From Rhodocyclaceae bacterium (GTDB taxonomy: Bacteria; Pseudomonadota; Gammaproteobacteria; Burkholderiales; Rhodocyclaceae), in contig JAGRFX010000012.1 of NCBI GenBank assembly GCA_020445805.1, forward strand, positions 1 through 41,930: a DNA stretch of 41,930 bases, given 5' to 3'. This document shows, piece after piece, positions 1-8,582 of this stretch (position 1 is its first letter; each line of letters begins with the position of its first letter). The translations under genes and the position numbers were made by a program. The notes under the pieces are model-generated. The model ran no database searches. It saw only the letters and a list, made by a program, of their open reading frames with translations, and had not been told where the DNA came from.

Positions 1-1240
1 CCGCGGACACCAGCAGGTCCACCAGCCCGGCCGGCGCCTCCAGATCGCCGTGCAGCGCGCCGAGCAGGGCGTCCTCGGCCGTCGCCAGCGGTGCGCGCAG
101 GCTGCCCAGGGCGGCGAGGCTGTCGCGCAGGGCCGAGAGATCCCGTGGCCGGGCGCTGCGCAGCGCCACCCGGGCGGTGATCCGCTCCACGTCGGCGATG
201 CCGCGCAGGGCCACCCGCAGGGCATCGACCGGCCCGTCGCCCAGGTTGCCCATCAGCGTCGCGACGGCGCCGTGGCGGCCGGCGGCGGCCTCACGGTCGC
301 GCAGGGGGTGGTGCAGGGCGTGGCGCAGCCAGCGCGAGCCCATCGAGGTGCGGCAGCAGTCGAGCAGCGAGAGCAGGGTGGGGGCCGGTTCGCCGCGCAG
401 GGTCTCGGTCAGCTCCAGGTTGCGGCGGGTGGCCGCGTCGAGCCGCAGGAACTCGTCCTCGCGCTCCAGCCGCAGGCCGATCACGTGGGCCAGGCTCTGG
501 CGCTGGGTGGCCTGGGCGTAGTCGTACAGGGCCCCGGCCGCGGCCAGCGCCACCTCCGCCGACTCGACCCCGAAGCCCACCAGGTCGCGGGTACCGAAGT
601 GGCCGGTGAGCAGCTTGCGGGCGGTCTCGGCATCGAACTGCCAGTCGGCCAGGCGGCGTACGGTAACGCCGAGCTGATCCAGCAGGGGCAGCCGCAGCCC
701 GTCGGGCACCAGCACCTCGGCCGGCCGCAGCCGCTCGAAGTGCCCCACCAGCGCCTCCGGCACGGTCTGGGCGAGGCGCAGGTCGCCATTGGCCAGGTTC
801 AGCCAGGCCATCCCCAGCTGGCCTCGCACCAGCGTGAGGGCCAGCAGTAGCGAATCGGTGCGGTCGTCCAGCAGCGCCGCGTCGGTGACGGTGCCCGGCG
901 TCACGATGCGACTCACCGCCCGCTCCATGGGCCCCTTGGTGGCGCCGGGCTCGCCCACCTGCTCGGCGATCACCACCGACTCGCCCATCTTCACCAGCCG
1001 TGCCAGGTACTGCTCCACGGCATGGAAGGGCACCCCTGCCATCCTGATCGGCTGCCCGCCGGAGTTGCCGCGCGTCGTCAGCGTGATGTCCAGCAGCTTC
1101 GCCGCCCGCTCGGCATCCTCGAAGAACAGCTCGTAGAAATCCCCCATCCGGTAGAACAGCAGCAGGTCCGGGTACTGGGCCTTGAGGCGCAGGTACTGCT
1201 GCATCATTGGAGTGTGCGTATGTATCTGATTTTTTTGCAC
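1..1240 (-). CDS. mutS: DNA mismatch repair protein MutS (N-terminal part, runs off the left edge)
   Basis: MutS recognises mismatches and small loops and starts methyl-directed repair with MutL. The reading frame is open from about 1240 to base 1, giving roughly the first 410 residues; the clamp/ATPase half lies outside the window. The N-terminal MutS domain is clear: [17 protein letters not shown], then [20 protein letters not shown], which contains the mismatch-contacting F-x-E motif, then [18 protein letters not shown] and [10 protein letters not shown]. Two starts are possible: ATG 1207, or GTG 1240, which adds [11 protein letters not shown] and restores the family's HTPMMQQ context, so I prefer GTG. 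Neither has a strong Shine-Dalgarno. A TACAAT -10-like box lies at 1244-1249 (minus strand). The sequence upstream of codon MMQQ is AT-richer and seems to come from an inserted island; a second MutS-like 5' end lies at 25409-25486. Confidence 0.95.
   Translation of the reverse strand, partial: MQKNQIHTHTPMMQQYLRLKAQYPDLLLFYRMGDFYELFFEDAERAAKLLDITLTTRGNSGGQPIRMAGVPFHAVEQYLARLVKMGESVVIAEQVGEPGATKGPMERAVSRIVTPGTVTDAALLDDRTDSLLLALTLVRGQLGMAWLNLANGDLRLAQTVPEALVGHFERLRPAEVLVPDGLRLPLLDQLGVTVRRLADWQFDAETARKLLTGHFGTRDLVGFGVESAEVALAAAGALYDYAQATQRQSLAHVIGLRLEREDEFLRLDAATRRNLELTETLRGEPAPTLLSLLDCCRTSMGSRWLRHALHHPLRDREAAAGRHGAVATLMGNLGDGPVDALRVALRGIADVERITARVALRSARPRDLSALRDSLAALGSLRAPLATAEDALLGALHGDLEAPAGLVDLLVSA
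1190..1217. repeat. Left copy of 28-bp imperfect direct repeat (candidate att site in mutS)
   Basis: This copy spans mutS codons HTPMMQQYL. It matches 25418-25445 at 24 of 28 positions in the same orientation, with a perfectly shared 10-bp core GCTGCATCAT (1198-1207 and 25426-25435). The mismatches fall outside the core, as expected if site-specific recombination in the core joined two homologous but diverged sites. Confidence 0.7.
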
Positions 1241-1667
1241 TTTATTGTATTTTCCCGGCGGGCGCAATAGGGCATTCGGGGCATATGATAGCCAATAGGG
1301 CACGCGTGGTAGGGGATGCCGAAGGCTCGGGTCGGATCGTGTCCCGACGTCGATCATGTCATGGCGATAGGGCAGGGCGGGCTCATCTCCCTGGCAGCGC
1401 AAGTGTTTCCGCCATCGCTCTTTGCGAAGGCGTGGCTCCATGGCCGAGCGAGTTGGTGTTCCGGTTCTGAAGCCTGCACTCGTCCACTACGACCAGGGAA
1501 GACGCAGTGCCTGCGCGTCGGGCTTGAGGCCCCAGTGTTCCCGAAAGTCGGGTGAAACTACGGCAATGCGGCCGTTGAGCGTAGGTTTTGGCGTAGGTTT
1601 CTTGACGGACCTTCGGGCCTTGCGTTGGCGCGAGTCGATAGCCTGCAATCCTGCAGACACCGGCCAC
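1241..1667. other. Island left end without a recognised gene
   Basis: No convincing gene is seen. The stretch holds three copies of ATAGGGCA (1267-1274, 1295-1302, 1367-1374); the first two sit within a longer repeat CAATAGGGCA spaced 28 bp apart. A minus-strand ORF of 94 codons (1383-1667) has no recognisable homology and lies directly behind a broken transposase, so I treat it as debris. No integrase is visible here. Confidence 0.5.
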
Positions 1668-2546
1668 ACGATCTTCAGCACCGACGCAAAGAAACGGACC
1701 GAGGCAAGGGCGCGGATGCGCTTGGGCAGACAGTGATAGATGGGGCCGATCGCGATCTCAGATTTGAGCACCTTGAAGCCACGCTCGATGTCAGCGAGCG
1801 ACTTGTCGCGCGCAACGATCTCTTCGGGCGCCATGTCCTGCGTGTTGGTCACCAGCAGGAGCTTGCCGTCCATCAGCTCGGCCAGGCGCAGGGCGCTCGC
1901 ATCGATGTTGTAGCAGAAGCGCTCGGCGGCCATATCCACATTGATGATCTGCCGAGCTTCGCCTCGCACACCGCATGGTAGAAGCGCCCCTTGGTAATGC
2001 TGTCCGAGAGCTTGCGGCCGCGACGCTTGACGCCACCCTCCTGCTCGACAAGCTTGCCGGTCCATTGCTTGCCGTGCGCGACGAGAGCCGCGACGCGGGC
2101 GCTGCGCCGTTCGGCTTGGATTGCCGCCATCACTCGATCGTGCGCGAGCGCGAGGCGCGGGCCGCTCCCGGCATCTTCTCGGGTGATCTCCTGAGTGGTT
2201 GTGTCACAGCGATCGCGACGGGGAGTCGCCGAGCAAGTCCGCAAACGCGTGATAGCGCCGCTCCTGCACCGCGATGATGAACTCCAGCGCCTGGCCGTTG
2301 GCGTGGTGGACTGCCTGAAGCGCCTCCAGATTGTCCAGCGAGAGCGAACTGGCGCACGTCTTTCTCGACGTTAACCAGCCCTTCCGTGTGGATGGTGGTC
2401 GGATCGAAGAACACCACCGACAGGTCCTGATCGAGCAAGGGGCGCAGCAAACCCGCCACCACCGCACCGACCTCGCACTGTTGTCCCATCAGCGCATCCA
2501 TGCTGCGCAGCAACTGCCGGCGGGCGATCAGCGCGCCTTCGGCCAT
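1668..2546 (-). pseudogene. IS1634-family transposase remnant (frameshifted, internally deleted)
   Basis: Transposase pieces appear in family order but in different minus-strand frames. First, from 2546, ARRQLLRSMDALM and LRPLLDQDLSVVFFDPTTIH. Next LSLDNLEALQAVHHANGQAL and QERRYHAFADLL (about 2340-2204). Then AHDRVMAAIQAERRSARVAA and GRKLSDSITKGRFYHAV (about 2200-1955). Last LMDGKLLLVTNTQDMAPEEI and KSLADIERGFKVLKSEIAIG (about 1950-1700). From memory of the family, about 80 residues of the central DDE region are missing between the first two pieces, and the C-terminus is lost after about 1668. At least two frame changes and this deletion make it non-functional. No terminal inverted repeats could be assigned. 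Confidence 0.85.
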
Positions 2547-2577
2547 GAGTGCGTCAGAAAGGAAGCAGACCTAAGAA

Positions 2578-2609
2578 ATAGTCGACGTATAAAAATAGAC
2601 GACGTACAA
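2578..2609. promoter_or_regulatory. Candidate TetR operator/promoter upstream of the regulator
   Basis: Two 15-bp near-identical direct repeats start at 2578 and 2595 (ATAG-t/a-CGACGTA-t/c-AA), 17 bp apart. The same stretch forms an imperfect palindrome, GTCGACGTAT...ATAGACGAC (2581-2603). A TACAAT box (2605-2610) overlaps the second copy. It lies 36 bp before the TetR start, the usual position for autoregulation. Confidence 0.5.
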
Positions 2610-2645
2610 TTGGCTCAAGCTTCCACATGCGTTCATTCCTTCTAT

Positions 2646-3251
2646 ATGCCTCCAGAGCCCGTTCCTCCAACTCGCCGCTTGCGCAAGCGCCAGCGCACCG
2701 CCGACCACGTCGTGAATGTCGCTTACGCGCTGTTCGAGGAACTGGGCTACGAGGCCGTCACGATGGAGCAAATTGCGTCCGCTGCCGATGTGGCCAAGGG
2801 CACGCTGTACAACCACTTCCCTGTCAAGGAGGCGCTGATCGCATATCGCATGCAGACGGATCTGGCGACGCGCCTGCCGACCTTATTGGCCGGCCTGTCC
2901 GCGTTGCCGACCTGCCAGCAGAGGCTGCGCACATTCCTGTATGCGACCGGTGACTACGCCCTGGAAATGCGCAATTACCTGCCCCATTACATTCGTCACC
3001 GCTTGAGTCTGCCCGTCGGATCCACGCCTCCGGAGGGCGGTAGCGGATTGGATCGTATCTACGCGGAGATGTTGGCCGAGGGGCAGCGCGGCGGAGAAAT
3101 CACGACGCGGCATACGGCGCAGCAATTGGCTGCGGCACTGCACTTCCTGCACCTGTCTACGCTGTTGCGCTGGCTTGCAACGCCGGGCCTCGAGTTGCAG
3201 GACGCACTGGACGATATGCTCGACTTGTTCTTCAACGGGTGTGCGCTTTGA
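2646..3251 (+). CDS. TetR/AcrR family transcriptional regulator
   Basis: This is a one-domain-plus-ligand-pocket repressor of 201 residues, typical for TetR. The N-terminal helix-turn-helix spans about residues 16-65, with AYALFEELGYEAVTMEQIAS followed by AADVAKGTLYNHFPVKEALI, the family signature. The C-terminal helical part should bind a small ligand and dimerise. ATG 2646 is the natural start because the HTH needs only a short basic leader (MPPEPVPPTRRLRKRQR); the open frame upstream runs into transposase remains. The start follows a candidate operator at 2578-2609. The closest downstream genes on the same strand are the PEP-CTERM-like protein and the dikinase-like enzyme, which it may control. 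Its ligand cannot be told from sequence. Confidence 0.9.
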   Translation: MPPEPVPPTRRLRKRQRTADHVVNVAYALFEELGYEAVTMEQIASAADVAKGTLYNHFPVKEALIAYRMQTDLATRLPTLLAGLSALPTCQQRLRTFLYATGDYALEMRNYLPHYIRHRLSLPVGSTPPEGGSGLDRIYAEMLAEGQRGGEITTRHTAQQLAAALHFLHLSTLLRWLATPGLELQDALDDMLDLFFNGCAL

Positions 3252-3420
3252 GCGCCGACATGAGTGCGCCCTCCAAGATCGCGTGTAGCGCCCGCTCAGC
3301 GCGATGCGGACCGATGCCTTCGACCAGCGCTGCGCCGTCTGGCCGGGACAAGTCTGTCGCGAACCAGCAATACCCCCTTAGCCCTTGTTGACCCGAACCG
3401 GGTCGTTTCAGGAGTTCGCC

Positions 3421-4224
3421 ATGAGATGTTCAGCTATCCCGCGCCGTATCGGCGGGGGCCTGGCGCTTGCAGTGTCGATAGCGCTGGCCGCTTCCCCAGT
3501 GCGGGCCGATCTGATCGTGCAGACGCGCAATTTTTCGCTGGCCGACCTCGACGGCGGTATCAATGGCGACTATTGGCATTCTCGCCAGCAGAGCGCACTG
3601 CTGCAGTTCGACCATTTCGATGCGGCGCTGGGCACCCTGACTGGTGCGCGGTGGGTCATCGATTCATCGGTCGACGGCTTCGCGCGTTCGATCGTCACCT
3701 CCACTTCGCAGGACAACGTCCTCGAGGGCGGCACGTTCGAGGCGCACGTGCTGGCCGGCACCGACGGGCTGCATGGTACCGGTGGTGCCGGCGTCTTCTC
3801 CGTGTATGCCAGCGCGAGCGACAGTTGCGTTGTCTCCAAGATCCAAGGCTGCGAACTCGATCTGCAACTCGATGCCAGTCTCGTCGGTGAGATCGCCGCG
3901 ACCGACCTGTTCGCGTTCGAGGGCATCGGGAGCTTCGACCAACGGGTCGCGGCCCTCATGGAATACCGAAACACTCCGCTGACGCCATGGAGTGAGGATT
4001 TCTCGCAGTTGAGCATGGACTCGGTGATCGCCTACGATTTTGCGAGCGCAGGCGGGTTTGGCACGCTAAGCCTGATATATGAATACGACTTGTCCGGCGC
4101 AGATCCGACCCCGGCAACTGTGTCCGAGCCGCCGTCGGCGCTGCTGATCGGCCTCGCCGGGACGCTGCTCGCGGCTTCGCGGCGGCGCTGCGGCCCGGCC
4201 GCCGTCCGGCAGGCGCAGGTGTAG
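3421..4224 (+). CDS. Exported PEP-CTERM-type protein, possibly with a choice-of-anchor E-like domain
   Basis: This 267-residue protein has an N-terminal signal peptide (about 1-29, basic RR then GGGLALAVSIALAA, cleavage near VRA-D). Its C-terminal tail carries VSEPPSALLIGLAGTLLAAS and RRR from about residue 234, the motif-helix-basic layout of proteins sorted by exosortase. The motif reads SEP rather than the usual PEP. The middle is beta-rich with DLDGGINGDYW and LLQFDHFDAALGTLTGARWV, which resembles choice-of-anchor domains of PEP-CTERM proteins; assignment to type E is from memory. AGGAG at 3410-3414 lies 6 nt before ATG 3421 and fixes the start. Two cysteines (in SCVVSKIQGC) may form a disulfide. 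It is likely surface-associated. No exosortase gene is in the window. Confidence 0.75.
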   Translation: MRCSAIPRRIGGGLALAVSIALAASPVRADLIVQTRNFSLADLDGGINGDYWHSRQQSALLQFDHFDAALGTLTGARWVIDSSVDGFARSIVTSTSQDNVLEGGTFEAHVLAGTDGLHGTGGAGVFSVYASASDSCVVSKIQGCELDLQLDASLVGEIAATDLFAFEGIGSFDQRVAALMEYRNTPLTPWSEDFSQLSMDSVIAYDFASAGGFGTLSLIYEYDLSGADPTPATVSEPPSALLIGLAGTLLAASRRRCGPAAVRQAQV

Positions 4225-4226
4225 CC

Positions 4227-6713
4227 ATGCATGGCCTCAGTGGGCTCGACATCGAGCGCCAGCGTCCGCCCTCCAGCGGCGACTGGATCGATCTGGCCGC
4301 TGCCGCGTCGGCGACCGTAGACGCAGTGGGCGGAAAGAGTCGCCGCCTCGGATTGATGCGACAACTCGGTCTGCCGACCCCCGACGGCATCGTGATTCCG
4401 ACCGCGAGCTTCGCACTCGGCTGGTCGGACGAGCGACGCGGACGCGTCGCCGCCGAGATGGTTCGTCGCGGCTGGGACAAGGTGCCGCTCGCCGTGCGCT
4501 CCTCCGCGCCCCATGAAGACTCTGGCACCGCCTCGTTCGCCGGCATCTACCACAGCGTGCTTGATGTGCGCGGTCTCCCGGCTGTGTGGCGCGCGGTCGA
4601 CGCCGTACTGGCGTCGCTCCAGACACCCCAGGCCCGGGCGTATCGGGACCATCACGCGATTCCTGTCGCCGGCATGGCGGTGCTGATCACGCCCATGCTT
4701 GCGGCTGCGGCTGCAGGCGTCGCGTTCACCTGCGACCCCCACAGCGGGCGCGATGACCGGATCGTCATCAACGCGGTACGTGGGCTGGGCGACCGCCTGG
4801 TTGGTGGCGTACAAGACGGCGAACTGCTGGTGGTTGAGGAAGATAGGCGTAGCGATGCGCTTAAGCTCTGTACACGCCAATCCGGCCGGGAAGACGCTGG
4901 CCCGGCGCTCTCCGACGCGCAAGCGCTCGAGCTGGCGCAGCTACTGCGCGAGGCAGCCCAGGCGCTCGACTACTCCGAACCGGCGTGGGATTTCGAGTGG
5001 GTTTTCGATGGCGAGCGCTTCTGGTTGGTGCAGGCTCGGCCGGTCACGGCGCTGCCGTGGCACGCCTACCCGGGGCTGGCCGGACAGGGCGAGGTGTGGA
5101 CGAACGGCAATACGCGGGATGTGGTGCCCGATGTGATGGGCGCGATGGACTGGATCTCCTGGCGTCGCATGCCCGACCTGATGCTCGAATTGGGTTACCG
5201 GCTGGCGGGCTTCCGCCTGCTGCCGGGTGTGCGCCGCGCAGCGCTGATTGGCGGCCGCGTCTATCTCAATGCCTCGTTGATCCAGTGGGAAGCCTTCGAT
5301 GCGCTAGGCGTCGAACCGCGCGCGATGAACGCGCTGCTCGGCGGCCACCAGCCCGAGATTGCAGTACCGCAGGCAAGCTGGCGAGACCGACTGCGCCGCA
5401 CCGCCTCCATGTTGCGCTATGCGCTGGGTGCCGGCGTATGGCGCAAACGCGGGCGCAAACAGGCGGTCCAGGCCTTTGCGACAGCCGCCCGCTGGCGCAG
5501 CGAAACGCTCGAGGACCTCGACGACACCACGCTTGCGGCACGGCTGAGGGCGCTGTTCGACCTCATCCGCCGCAGCGAAGGCATCATGTTCCTGCAGGCG
5601 TCGAGCGGCGGCAACCTCAGCTTCCTGCTCGATCTGATCGGCCGCGACCTTCCGGAAGAGCGCCACGCCCTGGTTGCGGCAATCATGGCCGGCGGCGAAC
5701 CCAGCGTCACTGCGCGGCAAGCCCACGAGTTCGCAGCACTGGCACGGCTGGCAGCATCGGACCAGGCCGCTTGTACGATGCTGCGTGGCGGCGCGCCCTG
5801 GGAATTGTCGGCCCTGCCGCACGCCAACCCCTTCCGCCGTGGCTTCGAACAATTCATCCAGCGCTACGGCCACCGCGGCACCTACGAAAGCTACCTGTCC
5901 CGCCCGCGCTTCCGCGAGGCTCCGGAATATCTGTTCGCCTTGATCGCCGGCACGCTGGACGATGGCGACGACGGCCGCGATGCGCCGGACCGGCACCACC
6001 GGAATGACGCTTGGCGGACCCTGCGCGCCGCGCTGCCGGCGCCCCGGCGGTGGCTGCTTGGGCGACTTGTGGCGGCGGCACGGCAGGAGGCCCGCGACCG
6101 GGAATTGGCACGCAGTGCCATGACCGCCTACACGGAGGTCTGCCGGCACTTGATCCTGGCGGTGGCGCAGCGTTTGTGTCGCCATGGCATGTTGGCCGAG
6201 CGGGACGAGATTTTCGATCTCACCCCACACGAGTTGTTCAGCGCGCTGGCCGGCACGCTCGACGCCGCCGCCGTGCGCGCGCGCGTGTCCCACCGGCGCC
6301 AGCAACGGCGGGATTGGGAGCGCCGTCGCGCGCCGGAAGTCGTTGCTGGCCGTCAAGCCCAGGCGCCAGCGGTGGCAGTCCGCGTGGGCGCTGGTGGATG
6401 GCGAGGCGTGGCGGTAGGGAGTGGTATCGCCGAAGGGGCCGCCTTCATCGCGCGCACGCCCGAGCAGGCGGTTGGCCTGGCGAGTGGGGAAGTTCTGGTC
6501 GCGCCTTCGACGGATCCGGCATGGACGCCGCTGTTCCTTCGCGCCGGGGGCCTGGTCATGGAGACCGGCGGCTATTTGTCGCACGGGGCCATTGTTGCCC
6601 GGGAGTTCGGGATTCCCGCGGTCGTGAATCTTCCCGGGATCGTCGACACCTTGCGGGCCGGACAGCGCCTGCGCGTGGACGGCTCGCGCGGAGAAGTCGT
6701 ATGCCTCGACTGA
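4227..6713 (+). CDS. PEP-synthase-like dikinase with rifampicin-phosphotransferase architecture
   Basis: The 828-residue protein has three parts in the order known from rifampicin phosphotransferase (Rph). First is an ATP-grasp/PPDK N-terminal domain (about 1-285), with GGKSRRLG, PLAVRSSAPHEDSGTASFAG, GVAFTCDPHSG and FWLVQARPVTALPW. Second is a long helical middle part (about 290-720) that is the substrate domain in Rph. Third is a swivelling phosphohistidine domain (about 730-828) with ETGGYLSHGAIVAREFGIPA, where His786 is the expected phosphoacceptor. The C-terminal PEP/pyruvate-binding barrel of true PEP synthase is absent. In Rph, ATP gives a phosphoryl-His that phosphorylates the antibiotic; the substrate here is unknown. 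ATG 4227 lies 2 nt after the preceding stop, with AGGTG upstream, so the pair is probably one operon. Confidence 0.85.
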   Translation: MHGLSGLDIERQRPPSSGDWIDLAAAASATVDAVGGKSRRLGLMRQLGLPTPDGIVIPTASFALGWSDERRGRVAAEMVRRGWDKVPLAVRSSAPHEDSGTASFAGIYHSVLDVRGLPAVWRAVDAVLASLQTPQARAYRDHHAIPVAGMAVLITPMLAAAAAGVAFTCDPHSGRDDRIVINAVRGLGDRLVGGVQDGELLVVEEDRRSDALKLCTRQSGREDAGPALSDAQALELAQLLREAAQALDYSEPAWDFEWVFDGERFWLVQARPVTALPWHAYPGLAGQGEVWTNGNTRDVVPDVMGAMDWISWRRMPDLMLELGYRLAGFRLLPGVRRAALIGGRVYLNASLIQWEAFDALGVEPRAMNALLGGHQPEIAVPQASWRDRLRRTASMLRYALGAGVWRKRGRKQAVQAFATAARWRSETLEDLDDTTLAARLRALFDLIRRSEGIMFLQASSGGNLSFLLDLIGRDLPEERHALVAAIMAGGEPSVTARQAHEFAALARLAASDQAACTMLRGGAPWELSALPHANPFRRGFEQFIQRYGHRGTYESYLSRPRFREAPEYLFALIAGTLDDGDDGRDAPDRHHRNDAWRTLRAALPAPRRWLLGRLVAAARQEARDRELARSAMTAYTEVCRHLILAVAQRLCRHGMLAERDEIFDLTPHELFSALAGTLDAAAVRARVSHRRQQRRDWERRRAPEVVAGRQAQAPAVAVRVGAGGWRGVAVGSGIAEGAAFIARTPEQAVGLASGEVLVAPSTDPAWTPLFLRAGGLVMETGGYLSHGAIVAREFGIPAVVNLPGIVDTLRAGQRLRVDGSRGEVVCLD

Positions 6714-6937
6714 CACGACGATTCAATCGACGTGCGCGCATGCTGATCGTCGCTTCCCGCCACGCGATGCCGATGCCGCGTTCACGCTGGCGCAGACGAA
6801 GGCCCGGACACGCGGCGCACGCCAATCGACTGCCCGGCTAAGCAATCCACCATCCGCGCGAAGACCACCAGCCCGCCGAAAAGCGACGGGACGGGGCCGG
6901 TGCGCACCCAAGCGTCACACCAACAAGGGGAATGAAA

Positions 6938-7243
6938 ATGAAAACCAGACCGATTGCAGCGCTCACCCTGATGTGTATCTGCTTTGCAGCGCCGGCAGTT
7001 GCCGCTGAGGACGAAGGTCCGACCTATGGCCGGCGGGTAAACACGATAGAAGAAGTCGCCCGATCGCAGAAGGGGTCCTATGACGTGTACATCGACAAGC
7101 CGACCGGGTACGCCTTTGTGAACACGATCGTTGGGTGGAAGTTCACTCGCAAGATCTCGGACGAGGCTCTGGCCGCCGAGCGCCGCCAAGCGGCCGAGCT
7201 TGCTGACGAATCGCGTCAAGAGGCGCCTCTTGCCAGACGCTGA
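6938..7243 (+). CDS. Small exported hypothetical protein
   Basis: This is a 101-residue protein with a clear signal peptide (MKTRPIAALTLMCICFAAPA then VAA, cleavage before EDEG). The mature part has YDVYIDKPTGYAFVNTIVGW followed by a charged helix (EALAAERRQAAELADESRQE). I do not recognise the family. AAGGGG at 6925-6930 fits ATG 6938 (7-nt gap) better than ATG 6932, which would leave 1 nt, so I chose the inner Met. It sits alone between the dikinase-like gene and IS debris, with 224 bp of non-coding DNA in front. Confidence 0.7.
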   Translation: MKTRPIAALTLMCICFAAPAVAAEDEGPTYGRRVNTIEEVARSQKGSYDVYIDKPTGYAFVNTIVGWKFTRKISDEALAAERRQAAELADESRQEAPLARR

Positions 7244-7622
7244 CAGTGGGAAGCCGAGGTCACTCGTTTCCCCTCTCCTGAAATAGGGCGAACGCAGCAC
7301 CTCGGCTCGCCCGCACGATCGTGTCCCGCGGCGTGGTGCAAGAAGCGGCCAGGAGGGGCACCGTCTCCGGTATGGTGGACGGATCAGTCTGCAACCGCTG
7401 GCACGCTGACAGAAAGGTTGCCGCCGAGCTGCGCGGCGTGGCCGCGGTGGTCCAGATGCGGCACTGACACTAAGCGCATCGGCTGGGCGCAGGCTCGTTA
7501 GGCCGGCCTTGCGGTGGTGTCAAAGATGCGATGGAGGAGCTTGCAGGTGATGCAATTCTGAATGAGCGAGCCGGCGAGGCAATTGTCATGTCGGAGTCAC
7601 AGAAACCAGCATCTCTGCTGCC
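7244..7622. other. Non-coding stretch before IS5-family remnant
   Basis: No gene, RNA or clear repeat could be supported here. It probably includes the damaged left end of the following IS5-family element, but no terminal inverted repeat could be matched because the other end of the element is missing. Confidence 0.4.
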
Positions 7623-7847
7623 ATGCGCGGCCACCTCGACCCCCAATTCTCGATGTTCCATTACTTTTGGCCGGAGTCGCGTGTGGCGGCGGAGCACCTG
7701 TTGCGCCGGGTGAAGAAACTGGCCGAGCGGGTGCTTTCCGCAATCTCGACGGGTCTGGACGCCCTTTATTCGAGCATCGGCCGGCCGTCGATTCCACCTG
7801 AGCGCCTGCTCATGGGGTAATTGCTGATTGCGCTGTACTCGATTCGA
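7623..7847 (+). pseudogene. IS5-family transposase remnant (N-terminal fragment with in-frame stop)
   Basis: The fragment reads MRGHLDPQFSMFHYF, then RVAAEHLLRRVKKLAERVLS, then LYSSIGRPSIPPERLLMG, a TAA stop at 7818-7820, and on in frame with LLIALYSIR. This is the conserved N-terminus of IS5-family transposases, in which the family reads RPSIPPERLL followed by LLIALYSVRSER. The in-frame stop and loss of all later sequence, including the DDE catalytic core, show it is dead. It marks a scar between the plus-strand genes and the minus-strand cluster of the island. Confidence 0.85.
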
Positions 7848-7979
7848 ACAGGGCCGCCTCTGGTTGCAGCAAGGCAGTCTGCGAGCCGCTCGCCGATAGT
7901 TGCCAACTGAACATCACTGGAAGACGAGTCGAGCGCATGGTGCCATTTCGTCGAGCTGGTTTGGCCCGGACATCCCGGT

Positions 7980-8528
7980 TCAGCGAAGTCGCAGCGCCAT
8001 TACCAGCGAGTCGCCGCCGACGCGGTTCGTCATGCGGGTCGTCTCGGTGAAACCAAGACGCTGATAAAACCGCGAGGCGGGGTTTTCTGCCCTCACCGAC
8101 AGAACCATTTGCCCGAAAAGCGGTACCGCGTCGGCAATCAGGCGGCGCATCATTGCGGTGCCGACGCCGGTGCCGCGCGCATCCGGAACGACCGCGGTCG
8201 CCAGTTCCGGTACTGTCGAATCGCTAAGCTTGAACGCGCTCCCACCGCCACCCAACCTCAGCCAGGCGGCGCCTAGATTTCTTCCGTCCCCATCACGCGC
8301 GACCACGCCCAGATCACCTGGGCGTGAGCCCCATTCCGCGACGTAGGTCCGGAGATAGGGATCTGCCTGCGCCACTGAGATCTGCTCTTCGCCGCCACCC
8401 CCCATGCTGGCGGCGTAGGTCAGCATCAGCCACAGGAAGGGTTCATCCTGGGGCTCCGCTGCGGAAACGCAGAACGCCTCACCGATAGGGCCCTGCGGTG
8501 CATAGGTGCTGTCCGTTGTCCGCTCCAT
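7980..8528 (-). CDS. GNAT family N-acetyltransferase
   Basis: GNAT enzymes move an acetyl group from acetyl-CoA to an amine. The 182-residue protein shows motif A, LATAVVPDARGTGVGTAMMR (the R-G-x-G-x-G/A acetyl-CoA loop), and the C-terminal ASRFYQRLGFTETTRM, typical of motif B. The substrate is unknown. AGGGGG at 8537-8542 is 8 nt before ATG 8528 but only 2 nt before ATG 8534, so 8528 is preferred; longer starts at 8534 and 8573 exist. It is the last gene of the minus-strand run, 54 nt behind the SDR gene, so it is probably cotranscribed and may acetylate a cluster substrate or intermediate. Confidence 0.85.
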   Translation of the reverse strand: MERTTDSTYAPQGPIGEAFCVSAAEPQDEPFLWLMLTYAASMGGGGEEQISVAQADPYLRTYVAEWGSRPGDLGVVARDGDGRNLGAAWLRLGGGGSAFKLSDSTVPELATAVVPDARGTGVGTAMMRRLIADAVPLFGQMVLSVRAENPASRFYQRLGFTETTRMTNRVGGDSLVMALRLR

Positions 8529-8582
8529 AGGCATTTCCCCCTGCGGAAGAAAGATTGGGGCATCCGAGCGCAATCAGCCCAG

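Noticed and set aside
1383-1736. Overlapping ORFs behind the IS1634-family remnant
   Set aside because: Frames on both strands are open but none resembles a protein; they were treated as debris.
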